From Candidatus Nanopelagicaceae bacterium (GTDB lineage: Bacteria; Actinomycetota; Actinomycetes; Nanopelagicales; Nanopelagicaceae): a stretch of DNA of 64,000 bases. The notes below the pieces were generated by a model. It made no database searches. It was not told the origin of the DNA and saw only the letters and a list, made by a program, of their open reading frames with translations. The position numbers and the translations under genes were made by a program. Shown here in pieces: positions 18,871-26,625 of this stretch. Each line of letters opens with the position of its first letter. Position 1 is the first letter of the stretch. Location of the stretch: contig CANGLK010000002.1 of the NCBI GenBank assembly GCA_947454735.1, positions 1 to 64,000 of the forward strand, in the 5' to 3' direction.

Positions 18871-18941
18871 GGTGGAATGGCCGAGAGGCGAGGCAAGGGA
18901 CTGCAAATCCCTCTACACGGGTTCAAATCCCGTTTCCACCT
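18871..18941 (+). tRNA. tRNA-Cys (GCA)
   Basis: The acceptor stem GGTGGAA pairs with TTCCACC (18934-18940), discriminator T. The anticodon loop is CTGCAAA, so the anticodon is GCA. The 71-base length and the GGCCGAGAGGC D-arm are typical of actinobacterial tRNA-Cys. No encoded CCA. Confidence 0.95.
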
Positions 18942-18989
18942 CCATTGATTGACAGTGTTTCAACGAAGAAACGGAATACTCTGATGCCT

Positions 18990-19343
18990 ATGACACAGGA
19001 ATATCTCGAAGGTCCAGAGCGCCCATGGGGTCGTTATCAAGTTCTCGCTGATACTCCGACTTATAAGGTCAAGACAATCTGGGTCGAGCCAGGCCACCGC
19101 CTCTCATTGCAGCGCCATCAAAAGCGCGAAGAGCATTGGTATATCGTCTCTGGAGTAGCTGATGTTGTTCTCGGCGATAAGGAGTTCAAGGCTTCTGCAG
19201 GAGATTCAGTTGAGGTCGCAATCGGTGAACAGCACCGCATCGGTAACTCAGGTTCAGAGGCAATGGTCTTTATTGAAGTACAGCGCGGAACGTACTTTGG
19301 CGAAGATGATATTGAGCGTATTCAGGATGATTACGCTCGTTAG
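18990..19343 (+). CDS. Cupin protein, phosphomannose isomerase type II-like
   Basis: A 117-residue single cupin: PWGRYQVLAD, IWVEPGHRLSLQRHQKREEHWYIVSG and GDSVEVAIGEQHRIGN carry the metal-binding His/Glu set of the C-terminal isomerase domain of ManC-type enzymes. On its own such a domain may isomerise mannose 6-phosphate, which would supply GDP-mannose synthesis for PimA; this link is inference. The ATG at 18990 is chosen because TACTCT (18977-18982) lies 7 bases upstream; ATGs at 18984 and 18945 are in-frame alternatives. Confidence 0.8.
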   Translation: MTQEYLEGPERPWGRYQVLADTPTYKVKTIWVEPGHRLSLQRHQKREEHWYIVSGVADVVLGDKEFKASAGDSVEVAIGEQHRIGNSGSEAMVFIEVQRGTYFGEDDIERIQDDYAR

Positions 19344-19404
19344 TCAGCGCTAGATTTCTTGCGTTACACTAACGCCACGGCTTCACCACAACTTAATAAG
19401 ACCC

Positions 19405-19476
19405 GGACGATTGGCTCAGCGGTAGAGCACCACATTGACATTGTGGGGGTCACTGGTTCGATCCCAGTATCGTCCA
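19405..19476 (+). tRNA. tRNA-Val (GAC)
   Basis: The acceptor stem GGACGAT pairs with ATCGTCC (19469-19475), discriminator A. The anticodon stem-loop CCACA-TTGACAT-TGTGG gives anticodon GAC. The T-arm is ACTGG-TTCGATC-CCAGT. No encoded CCA. Confidence 0.95.
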
Positions 19477-19539
19477 CTTAGAAAATCTTGAACTTTTCGT
19501 GAGCTTAATTTCATTTATTTCCTCTTCGAAATGCATTTG

Positions 19540-19566
19540 AATCCTCCTAACTTATTTAGGAGGATT
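19540..19566 (+). promoter_or_regulatory. Hairpin enclosing the ribosome-binding site of the mini-operon
   Basis: A perfect 11-base inverted repeat, AATCCTCCTAA (19540-19550) and TTAGGAGGATT (19556-19566), with a 5-base loop CTTAT. The right arm is the ribosome-binding site AGGAGG of the ATG at 19568, and the left arm is its exact complement. In mRNA the ribosome-binding site would be closed, so translation should need unfolding by temperature, a protein, a small RNA or an upstream ribosome. There is no T tract after it, so it does not look like a terminator. Confidence 0.75.
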
Positions 19567-19567
19567 A

Positions 19568-19780
19568 ATGATTACGTCAGTCGTAACTCTCGTAGCCGTG
19601 TCCCTATCCGGACTCACTGGAGGATTCAATCCAGGAGGGATTTCTGCCAAGCCGCAACAGTACATAGTTGACATGGGTGGCGGGGGTGGCGGCGCTGACA
19701 ATTCCGGAATGATTGAACTTTGTGCATCCAGAGCCATGTCAGGTAACACTTGCTTCTACCAAAACTTACATTTCCGATGA
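19568..19780 (+). CDS. Small unknown protein, mini-operon gene 1
   Basis: A 70-residue protein I do not recognise. The first ~17 residues are hydrophobic (SVVTLVAVSLSGLTG), like a signal or short membrane segment though without a basic start. Next come a run of six glycines at 37-42 (after VDM) and two cysteines (C52, C62). The very strong ribosome-binding site and the ATGA overlap with the next frame argue that it is real. The alternative is a leader peptide whose translation opens the second gene. It starts 91 bases after tRNA-Val. Confidence 0.55.
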   Translation: MITSVVTLVAVSLSGLTGGFNPGGISAKPQQYIVDMGGGGGGADNSGMIELCASRAMSGNTCFYQNLHFR

Positions 19781-20121
19781 GGCCGATATTTTCATTTCAA
19801 TCCAAGGCCTTCAAGAACACCGCGCTGGTTGTACCGTCGTACAAAGGTGCGATTAAATCGACAATCAAGAGAATTTACTACCGTCTGAAATCAGAGAAGT
19901 ACCGGGAAATCTTGCGGGTTTCCACTGACCCAAACTTGCGTTGCCTTTCATGTGGCTGGAAGTACAACCTTGATCGAATTTCATGCTGTCCGATCTGTAA
20001 TTCTGATCGTTCAAGGTTATTCCAAGATGACGACCCCTTCATGAACCCTGGCTACTGGGCTTTTTCCCTGGCGATGACTTTCTTGATATTAAGAATTCTC
20101 TTCAGGGTGCTCGAGTTATGA
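19777..20121 (+). CDS. Unknown protein with zinc-ribbon and C-terminal membrane helix, mini-operon gene 2
   Basis: A 114-residue protein starting at the ATG that overlaps the stop of gene 1 (ATGA). The N-terminal part is basic (AIKSTIKRIYYRLKSEKYRE). A zinc-ribbon-like core follows, CLSCGWKYNLDRISCCPIC, with C56-x2-C59 and C71-x2-C74. Residues 93-110 form one hydrophobic helix (YWAFSLAMTFLILRILF). This would place a basic, metal-binding cytoplasmic domain at the membrane. No family was recognised. The frame is open to 19750 upstream, but that part overlaps gene 1 without its own ribosome-binding site. Confidence 0.6.
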   Translation: MRPIFSFQSKAFKNTALVVPSYKGAIKSTIKRIYYRLKSEKYREILRVSTDPNLRCLSCGWKYNLDRISCCPICNSDRSRLFQDDDPFMNPGYWAFSLAMTFLILRILFRVLEL

Positions 20122-20178
20122 CTCTTGTCATAGCTTTAGACGTAATTCATTGAATAATCTCCGCCTCGCGCAATTACT

Positions 20179-20188
20179 ACTCGCGAGT
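20179..20188. promoter_or_regulatory. 10-bp palindrome at the -35 region of the nitronate monooxygenase gene
   Basis: ACTCGCGAGT is a perfect 10-base palindrome, and a further CTCGCG copy lies just upstream at 20165-20170. It ends 17 bases before the TAGGTT hexamer (20206-20211) of the next gene, exactly where a -35 element or operator would be. The rest of the 96-base gap shows nothing else. Regulator unknown. Confidence 0.35.
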
Positions 20189-20217
20189 TATCCCCTCCAT
20201 GCACTTAGGTTTACCTC

Positions 20218-21636
20218 ATGAGTTCAGAGCGCCTTCCAACCATCATCCAAGGTGGCATGGGTATCGCTGTCTCTTCAAACCAGCTCGCTAAAGAGGTTGC
20301 CAAGTCTGGCAACCTTGGAGTCATCTCTGGAACTGCGATTGATTCGGTAGTTTCTCGCAGACTTCAAGATGGCGATGTAGATGGATCTATCCGTCGCGCA
20401 ATGTCGCACTTTCCAAATCAAGATGTCATTAAGGGCGTCATGGATCGTTACTTCATTGAAGGTGGTCGCGATCAGTCAAAGCCTTACATCGATGTCCCTA
20501 AGTTAACTTTAAAACCTGTTCAGCATGCAGTGGATCTATTGGTCGTTGCATCTTTCGTCGAGGTCTGGCTCGCCAAAGAAGGCCACGAGGGTCAGATCGG
20601 TATGAACCTCCTTGAGAAGATTCAGATGTGTATTCCTGCGCAGCTATTTGGTGCGATGCTTGCAGATGTTGATTACATTCTTATCGGTGCTGGTATTCCT
20701 GCGCAGATTCCAAATCTTCTCAATCAGCTAGCGCTAGGTAAGCCTGTTTCTATGACGGTCGATGTCGCGGAATCTACGATGAAGCACTTCATCTCCTTTG
20801 ATCCAAGCTGCATAGAAGGACTTTCATTTCCTATCAAACGTCCTCAGTTCTTAGCAATCGTTTCATCACACGCACTCGTTGCCTATCTCAATAAAGATGA
20901 AATTACGAAGCCTGATGGTTATGTCATCGAAGGCCATACCGCTGGAGGACATAACGCTCCCCCACGTAATAAGAAGTCAAAAGATGAAGAAGGCAACCCG
21001 ATCTACACCGAGCAAGATGAGGCTGATCTTGTAAAGGTAAAGAATTCTGGATCACCTTTCTGGCTCGCAGGTGGATTTGCTACACCTGAGAAGGTTCAAG
21101 AAGCGCTAGCTGCAGGAGCACAAGGCGTCCAGGTTGGTTCGCTCTTTGCCCTCGCTGATGAATCTGGGTTTACACCAGAACTCAAGCAGGAAGTGATTGA
21201 TGCACTTACTACAGAGAAGCTTTCGGTAAAGACTGATGGAAGCGCTTCACCTACAGGTTTCCCATTTAAGGTCGCAGTCCTTCCTAAGTCACTTTCAGAT
21301 GATGATGCATATGAAGCACGCAATCGAATCTGCGATCTCGGTTACTTGCGCACTCCCTTTGAACGCGAGAACGGTGGAGTTGGTTACCGCTGTCCATCAG
21401 AACCACTGAAGACTTATGAATTTAAGAAGGGCAACGTCGAAGAGGCACAGCATTCTCAATGTCTCTGCAACGCACTGATGTCTAATATTGGTCTTGGCCA
21501 ACTGCGCCCAGATGGTCGTCGTGAACTTCCATTGATCACTTTGGGATCAGATCTTTCTGGTCCAGATTACTTAGCGAAGAAGCACCCGCAAGGTTGGAAA
21601 GCGCTCGACGTCATTAACTACCTACTCGGTAAGTAA
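20218..21636 (+). CDS. Nitronate monooxygenase / 2-nitropropane dioxygenase family flavoprotein
   Basis: A 472-residue FMN TIM-barrel protein. PTIIQGGMGIAVSS at the N-terminus, EGHTAGGHNAPP (the family's HAGGH-like active-site block) and WLAGGFATPEKVQEALAAGAQGVQVGSLFALA (phosphate-binding) support the family. The C-terminal part beyond 340, with several cysteines (RCPSEP, CLCNALMSNIGLG), is longer than in short nitronate monooxygenases and resembles the large subgroup related to PfaD. Substrate unknown. TAGGTT plus spacer tacctc precedes the ATG (leaderless form). It converges on the HIT gene with a 15-base overlap. Confidence 0.8.
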   Translation: MSSERLPTIIQGGMGIAVSSNQLAKEVAKSGNLGVISGTAIDSVVSRRLQDGDVDGSIRRAMSHFPNQDVIKGVMDRYFIEGGRDQSKPYIDVPKLTLKPVQHAVDLLVVASFVEVWLAKEGHEGQIGMNLLEKIQMCIPAQLFGAMLADVDYILIGAGIPAQIPNLLNQLALGKPVSMTVDVAESTMKHFISFDPSCIEGLSFPIKRPQFLAIVSSHALVAYLNKDEITKPDGYVIEGHTAGGHNAPPRNKKSKDEEGNPIYTEQDEADLVKVKNSGSPFWLAGGFATPEKVQEALAAGAQGVQVGSLFALADESGFTPELKQEVIDALTTEKLSVKTDGSASPTGFPFKVAVLPKSLSDDDAYEARNRICDLGYLRTPFERENGGVGYRCPSEPLKTYEFKKGNVEEAQHSQCLCNALMSNIGLGQLRPDGRRELPLITLGSDLSGPDYLAKKHPQGWKALDVINYLLGK

Positions 21637-22026
21637 TTTCTTAATCTCTGCCAATTCGTTTTGGTCGGCCGGAGCAATATCCCACGGCTTATGAAGTCCA
21701 TCTCCACTCCATCGTGGAATCACATGCATATGCACGTGAAAGACACTCTGCCATCCCGCTTCACGATTCATCTGGAAAATTGATGTTCCTTCCGATGCCA
21801 ATTTACTCTGCAATAAATCTGCGACTTTCTTAGCAACTGAAGCCATTCCCCCATAGATATCCGCGGGTATCGAATGAATATCAACGTGATGGGATTTAGG
21901 AATAACTAGCGTGTGACCCTTGTTCGCTGGAAAGATGTCGAGAAATGCTAGGTAGTTATCGTCCTCATGCACCTTATGTGCAGGAATATCGCCGGCGATG
22001 ATGGAGCAGAAGGCGCAGTCGTTCAT
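21622..22026 (-). CDS. HIT family protein (HINT-like)
   Basis: A 134-residue histidine-triad hydrolase: CAFCSIIAGDIPAHKVHEDD at the N-terminus, NKGHTLVIPKSHHVDI, and the triad HVHMHVIPRW near 107-116. Family members hydrolyse nucleoside phosphoramidates or related conjugates. It is the last gene of a three-gene minus-strand operon, overlapping the MpaB-like gene by 4 bases. Distinct from the Ap4A-phosphorylase-like HIT gene at 14389. Confidence 0.9.
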   Translation of the reverse strand: MNDCAFCSIIAGDIPAHKVHEDDNYLAFLDIFPANKGHTLVIPKSHHVDIHSIPADIYGGMASVAKKVADLLQSKLASEGTSIFQMNREAGWQSVFHVHMHVIPRWSGDGLHKPWDIAPADQNELAEIKKLLTE

Positions 22027-22931
22027 GAGGATGATGCTAAACGTGCGATGCGCTGACGAGCAATACCCTGGCTTGGCGATTCGTTTCCAAGTAAGAGTTG
22101 CAGAATATTTAAGAGTGGCTTCACAATCTTTAACCAGATGCGGGACTTCCCCTTAAGGCCTAGCGCTTTGAGCACGCGAGGATCCATAGTCGAAATCGCT
22201 GCATTGCAGAGAATTCGATAGAAAGGCATGGCGGCTTTTGAGAAAGGTGGATGAATAATGAAATGAACAATTCGTCGAGTCGGTTCGATTTCACCGATTT
22301 CATTATTGAGAAAATCATCTAATACTTCAACGAGCTCTTGATCTGAATGTGGTGCATCTTTCAATCCGAGCGGCTCTGCGCTCTTTGCCCACTCGCCAAC
22401 GTATCGAGTGACAGTTCGATCCTCGGCCCGACCTAACTCTCGATAGGCAGTAAGGAATGAATCGGTAAAGGCGCAATGCACCCAGAGCAGGTGTCGAGAT
22501 TGTGAAGCTTCGTAATGATGTCGTTTGCTCTGTGCGTCCTCGTAGTCTCCGAGAACGCGGCTATGAAGCCCATTTACTCGTCGCGCCTCCTTTTCGATTG
22601 CTTCGGTCGAGCCAAATGAGGTGATTGTCAGCCAACGAGTTGTGCGCTCAAGCCTGCCTAGCGGATCTGTGTCATAAGCAGAGTGCTGCGAAACTCCAGC
22701 AAGAGCTGCGGGATATGCCGCTTGCATCAATAGGGCGCGGACTCCCCCAACTAACGTTGCAAGCGAACCGTGCACTTTCCACACATCGCTATCGGGACCA
22801 TAGAAACCAGCATCGTTGCCAATCGCCATCTCATTGGCCCATTGAGGCAAACCCTTTGGATCACCTGATACCGCTTTGCGAAAGGCCGAGGCAATTCTTT
22901 CGCCACCAAGACGTTTGAGGAGAACGCTCAC
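22023..22931 (-). CDS. Oxygenase MpaB family / DUF2236 protein
   Basis: A 302-residue protein with GFYGPDSDVWKVHGSLATLVGG, LLMQAAYPAALAGVSQHSAYDTDPLGRLERT and HLLWVHCAFTDSFLTAYRELG, which match DUF2236 proteins related to MpaB-type oxygenases and latex clearing protein (which bind heme). The conserved His in VHCAF and the R-x-T segment are present. Physiological substrate unknown. It overlaps both neighbours by 4 bases, so it is coupled to the alpha/beta hydrolase and the HIT gene. Confidence 0.82.
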   Translation of the reverse strand: MSVLLKRLGGERIASAFRKAVSGDPKGLPQWANEMAIGNDAGFYGPDSDVWKVHGSLATLVGGVRALLMQAAYPAALAGVSQHSAYDTDPLGRLERTTRWLTITSFGSTEAIEKEARRVNGLHSRVLGDYEDAQSKRHHYEASQSRHLLWVHCAFTDSFLTAYRELGRAEDRTVTRYVGEWAKSAEPLGLKDAPHSDQELVEVLDDFLNNEIGEIEPTRRIVHFIIHPPFSKAAMPFYRILCNAAISTMDPRVLKALGLKGKSRIWLKIVKPLLNILQLLLGNESPSQGIARQRIARLASSS

Positions 22932-23743
22932 TGAGTCGAACTATTGCTCTGCACGAAGATTAATGAGTTCTCGAAGATGATCTCTTGATCGTAATCGAGT
23001 GTTGCTACGTGATAACTATTGACCAATTCAATCCGTTGCTTCGGTACAGAACCAACGCCCCTCATGATGATCTCTGTATTTGTTACGGGAAGCGTGTGAT
23101 CTTCTTTGCTGTGAAAGAGCATTAAGGGAACTGTTACATCGTGAAGTCGTTTACGGGTATAGCTCAACATCTTTAAGAGTTGATAAACGCCGACAGCTGG
23201 AAGTGAGTCATAGCCATGTTCTGTTACTCCAGGCTTCTTAATGTCATCGCCTACTGAATCGCGCATCTTCTGAAAACGAGAGATGACCCAAGCAAGTTGG
23301 TGAGGAATGAACTTCACATGGATCATCGGATTCACCAAAACGATTCCTGCAATGGATGACGAGTGCTTAATAGAGACGTTGAGAGTCGTTCCGCCTCCCA
23401 TTGAGAGACCAAAGATGAATACGGTCATCCCTTGCGAGTGCATCCAATCGAGCTCTGCTTCAACCTTCGCTGGCCACTGATGCCACTGCACCAAGTTGAG
23501 ATCTCCTGGCTTTGTTCCATGCCCTGGAAGGAGCGGCACAGAGACTGAATAGCCGCGGGTATGGAAGTAATCCGCCCAAGGACGCATAGATATTGGAGAG
23601 CCGGTGAATCCATGAACGAAGATGATTCCGACCTTCGAGTTCGCGCCCTTTCCTGGCGCGCGAAAATCTTCCATCGAACCTGCAGGGGCATCGTGAACGC
23701 TCATGTGAGAAGAGTATTGCCCGAGTAATGTCATATCAATCAT
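22928..23743 (-). CDS. Alpha/beta hydrolase (carboxylesterase / monoacylglycerol lipase type)
   Basis: A serine hydrolase of up to 271 residues: oxyanion region FVHGFTGSP, cap start LPGHGTKPGDL, nucleophile elbow GLSMGGG, acid residue in SKEDHTLP and catalytic His in SYHVATLD. The pattern matches thermostable carboxylesterases (Est30-like) and bacterial monoacylglycerol lipases. It is the first gene of the three-gene operon. Starts at the fourth codon (ATG) or residue 14 are also possible; upstream the divergent dnaQ-like gene begins 16 bases away. Confidence 0.85.
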   Translation of the reverse strand: MIDMTLLGQYSSHMSVHDAPAGSMEDFRAPGKGANSKVGIIFVHGFTGSPISMRPWADYFHTRGYSVSVPLLPGHGTKPGDLNLVQWHQWPAKVEAELDWMHSQGMTVFIFGLSMGGGTTLNVSIKHSSSIAGIVLVNPMIHVKFIPHQLAWVISRFQKMRDSVGDDIKKPGVTEHGYDSLPAVGVYQLLKMLSYTRKRLHDVTVPLMLFHSKEDHTLPVTNTEIIMRGVGSVPKQRIELVNSYHVATLDYDQEIIFENSLIFVQSNSSTQ

Positions 23744-23759
23744 CTACGCTAAAACCACT

Positions 23760-24428
23760 ATGGACGATATGAGTTGGCAAACTACCTTTCAAGAGATTGG
23801 TACTCCGCTCCACGCCGCTCGCTTTGTTGTCCTAGATCTCGAGACAAGCGGTGGCGCTCCTCATCTTGGCGCAGCTATTACTGAGATTGGCGCAGTCAAA
23901 ATTCAAGGTGGCGAAGTACTCGATACCTTTTCGACTCTCGTGAATCCGCGCCATCCGATTCCTGCATTTATTACAGAGCTCACCGGAATCGATGATGCGC
24001 TTGTTAATGATGCGCCTCCTATCGAGGAAGTACTTCCGGATCTTTTTCACTTTCTTGGGGATGATGAGACGGTCTTTGTCGCTCAGAATGCACCATTCGA
24101 TCTATCGTTTCTAAAATTTGCCGCACGTGCACATGGACATCAGTGGCCCAATTTCCGTGTTCTGGATACAGCGATTCTCGCAAGGCGAGCTCTTTCGCGC
24201 GACGAGGCACCTAACTGCAAATTAGGAACTCTCGCTGAATTATTTGGCACCGAGGTAAAACCCAACCATCGCGCACTTGATGATGCACAGGCCACTGTTG
24301 ATGTCCTTCACGGACTTTTTGAACGCCTTGCAGGGTTTGATGTCTTTACAGTTGAAGAGGCTTTGAACTTTACTGCGCCGAAGAAATCTCGGTCGATAAA
24401 GAAGCCCACTTCTCAAGTAGATCAGTAG
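23760..24428 (+). CDS. DnaQ-like 3'-5' exonuclease (DEDDh)
   Basis: A 222-residue exonuclease of the Pol III epsilon type: Exo I VVLDLETSG (D26, E28), Exo II with VAQNAPFDLSFL, and Exo III HRALDDAQATVDVL (His and Asp). It has no polymerase or UvrC/GIY-YIG part; the mycobacterial gene next to trpD carries such a fusion, from memory. It may serve proofreading or repair. The 3' end overlaps trpD on the opposite strand by 59 bases, the longest convergent overlap in the window. Confidence 0.87.
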   Translation: MDDMSWQTTFQEIGTPLHAARFVVLDLETSGGAPHLGAAITEIGAVKIQGGEVLDTFSTLVNPRHPIPAFITELTGIDDALVNDAPPIEEVLPDLFHFLGDDETVFVAQNAPFDLSFLKFAARAHGHQWPNFRVLDTAILARRALSRDEAPNCKLGTLAELFGTEVKPNHRALDDAQATVDVLHGLFERLAGFDVFTVEEALNFTAPKKSRSIKKPTSQVDQ

Positions 24429-25416
24429 CTTTACCTGAATCAATTGCATCGATTGCACGTGGTAGAGATTTTTCAATTCGTTCATGAAGCGAGAGATTGA
24501 GCTCACCATCAAAAGCTGCAATAGTGACAGCGGTGTTCAGTAAAACCACATCACGAGGCGCGCCACGCTCTCCTGCAAGGATTCGTCGAGCGATTGCAGC
24601 GTTCTCTGCACCGTCACCACCAACAATTGCTGAGATCGGCGCATTATCTAGACCAAAGTCTTTCGCATCAATTCGATCGCTAGAGATCTCTTCTCGCCCA
24701 ATACTTAATACCGACGTTGCGCCATCGAGAGTAATTTCATCGAGCCCATCATCGCCTCTGAATACAAATCCATCGCAACCCTTTGATGCCATTACCTGCG
24801 CCATCACTAAGTGAATACGATCATTGGCAACGCCGATAGCGGCAGCCTTTGGCTTTGCGGGGTTTGCTAATGGACCGAGAAAATTAAAGACAGTAGGAAC
24901 ACCGAGCTCTTTGCGGGCAGGTGCAGCGTTCTTCATAGCTGGATGAAAGACAGGTGCGAAACAGAAACCAATTCCTAGCTCACGAACGGTGCGCTCAACA
25001 CCTGCAGGGCCAAGGTCATATGCAACGCCTAGGGCGCCATAGAAATCCGACGCTCCAGATTTCGAAGAAACTGCACGGCTTCCATGTTTTACAACTCGCG
25101 CCCCAGCGGCTGCTGCAACGATGGCAGCGGTCGATGAAATATTGATCGTATGTGCGCCATCTCCACCAGTGCCTACAGTGTCAACTGCGCGCTCCGAGAT
25201 ATTGATGGGGGTCGCATTGCGATAGAGCTGCTCTACTAAAGCAGATACCTCTTCTGCAGTTTCGCCCTTTGTATGAAGGGAGAGAAGAAAGCGCTTTACT
25301 GATTCGATATCAGCGGTATCTTCGAGAATCGCTTGTAAGATCGATTGAATCTCTGATGGTTCTAGATCGAGACCAGCATCAAGGCGTCCGACGAAATCCG
25401 GCCACAGCAAAGTCAT
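24370..25416 (-). CDS. trpD: Anthranilate phosphoribosyltransferase
   Basis: Second step of tryptophan synthesis: transfers phosphoribosyl from PRPP to anthranilate. The 348 residues show GTGGDGAHTINIST-like PRPP loop at 82-95, VVKHGSRAVSSKSGASDFYGALG (108-130) and GDDGLDEITLDGAT. Other trp genes are not in this window, as expected for the dispersed actinobacterial arrangement beside the cytochrome genes. It follows the receiver-like gene by 22 bases. Confidence 0.95.
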   Translation of the reverse strand: MTLLWPDFVGRLDAGLDLEPSEIQSILQAILEDTADIESVKRFLLSLHTKGETAEEVSALVEQLYRNATPINISERAVDTVGTGGDGAHTINISSTAAIVAAAAGARVVKHGSRAVSSKSGASDFYGALGVAYDLGPAGVERTVRELGIGFCFAPVFHPAMKNAAPARKELGVPTVFNFLGPLANPAKPKAAAIGVANDRIHLVMAQVMASKGCDGFVFRGDDGLDEITLDGATSVLSIGREEISSDRIDAKDFGLDNAPISAIVGGDGAENAAIARRILAGERGAPRDVVLLNTAVTIAAFDGELNLSLHERIEKSLPRAIDAIDSGKATDLLEKWASLSTEISSAQ

Positions 25417-25438
25417 CTCGATTCTGTGGCTTTTGATG

Positions 25439-25864
25439 CTAGACGGTTGCGACCGCGCGAGTGCGAATCAGGTCGGCTACGGTATTTGCAAGAGTAAAAG
25501 GGTCGACAGGATGCGTAACGCTCGCCTCGGCACGTGACCAAGCGGCAAGCCAAGCATCTTCCTTGCGAGCTACCAAGAGGAGAACTGGTGGACAACTAAA
25601 GACCTCGTCCTTGAGCTGACGGGCGACGCCCATTCCGCCCTCAGGGGTCGCTTCACCATCAAGGATGAAGAGGTCGATGGGATTGAGAGATCCAGGCTTC
25701 ACTGAATCCACATAAAGACGAAGTGCATCGGCGGTGGCAAACTCACGAATCTGGTGCTCGGGCATATCTGCCGCTACTCGTCCACCTAGAGCGCTTGTGA
25801 CCGCTGCACGGGTGGTGGAGTCATCTGAGTAGAGAACGATGTTGAGTTTACGAGCTGATTCCAT
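25439..25864 (-). CDS. Receiver-like protein, response-regulator fold
   Basis: A stand-alone receiver-like domain of 141 residues with no DNA-binding part. The acidic pair SDD near the start, the likely phosphoacceptor in LFILDGEATPEGGMG and an alanine-rich helix are receiver-like. At the end, VTHPVDPFTL replaces the usual Lys-Pro-Phe motif, so the conserved lysine is missing. It may be a non-phosphorylated pseudo-receiver. The ATG at 25864 is preferred over the upstream start because TACAAT lies 6 bases before it (25871-25876). Such genes occur beside ctaE in other actinobacteria, from memory; function unknown. Confidence 0.65.
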   Translation of the reverse strand: MESARKLNIVLYSDDSTTRAAVTSALGGRVAADMPEHQIREFATADALRLYVDSVKPGSLNPIDLFILDGEATPEGGMGVARQLKDEVFSCPPVLLLVARKEDAWLAAWSRAEASVTHPVDPFTLANTVADLIRTRAVATV

Positions 25865-25979
25865 GGCCAAATTGTAGTCACGATAGGTGAGCCTTTTCAC
25901 CTCAAATCGACCAGTAAAAAGTGGTTCTTGACACCTCGAAAGTGGGCTTTACGAGCATAAATCGGGAATAATGCCACCC

Positions 25980-26609
25980 ATGACCAGCACCAGCGTGAGC
26001 ACTCACCACAAGATCACCCGCCCTAACTTGGTCGCGGTAGGAACAATCGTTTGGCTTTCGAGCGAACTTATGTTCTTTGCCGCGCTCTTCGCGATGTACT
26101 TCACTACACGCGCAGTTCAAGGGCCAGCAGTGTGGCTTGAGTCAACAGGAATTCTCAATGTCCACTTCGCAGTAATCAATACAACTGTTCTGGTTCTCTC
26201 CTCAGTGACATGTCAGTTCGGAGTCTTCGCTGCAGAGCGCTACCAGCCACGTCGCACAGGTTCACTCTTGAAGATCTCTTCATGGGGAATGCGCGAGTGG
26301 TTTTCGCTGACGTTCCTAATGGGTGGCTTCTTTATCGCTGGTCAGATTTACGAGTACGCATCATTGGTGAAGGAAGGTCTCACACTTTCTTCTAATGCAT
26401 ATGGTTCAGTCTTCTACCTCGCTACAGGTTTCCACGGACTGCACGTAACGGGTGGCCTCATTGCATTCCTCATTGTTCTCCTTCGGGTAGCTAAGGCTCG
26501 TCGCTTTACACAGAGCCAGGCAACAACTGCGATTGTTGTTTCGTACTACTGGCACTTCGTTGATGTTGTATGGATCGCCCTCTTCTCAGCTATCTACTTG
26601 ATTAAGTAA
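25980..26609 (+). CDS. ctaE: Cytochrome c oxidase subunit III
   Basis: Membrane subunit of the aa3 terminal oxidase, 209 residues with about five hydrophobic helices; family blocks are [17 protein letters not shown] and [16 protein letters not shown] and [14 protein letters not shown]. An in-frame ATG at 25971 adds three residues. Upstream are an exact TTGACA (25928-25933) with only a weak partner (TACGAG, 16 bases on), and AATAAT ending 7 bases before the ATG at 25980. Either could drive the ctaE-qcrC-qcrA-qcrB operon. Confidence 0.94.
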   Translation: MTSTSVSTHHKITRPNLVAVGTIVWLSSELMFFAALFAMYFTTRAVQGPAVWLESTGILNVHFAVINTTVLVLSSVTCQFGVFAAERYQPRRTGSLLKISSWGMREWFSLTFLMGGFFIAGQIYEYASLVKEGLTLSSNAYGSVFYLATGFHGLHVTGGLIAFLIVLLRVAKARRFTQSQATTAIVVSYYWHFVDVVWIALFSAIYLIK

Positions 26610-26625
26610 AGGACGGAAAATAAAA

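Noticed and set aside
19361..19375. Inverted repeat GCGTTA-CAC-TAACGC after the cupin gene
   Set aside because: The stem is only six bases with no T tract; it overlaps a TACACT that may belong to the tRNA-Val promoter, so neither terminator nor operator can be claimed.
18690..20200. tRNA cluster as the edge of a prophage or integrated element
   Set aside because: No integrase, transposase or direct repeat of a tRNA 3' end was seen; only the two-gene mini-operon is unusual.
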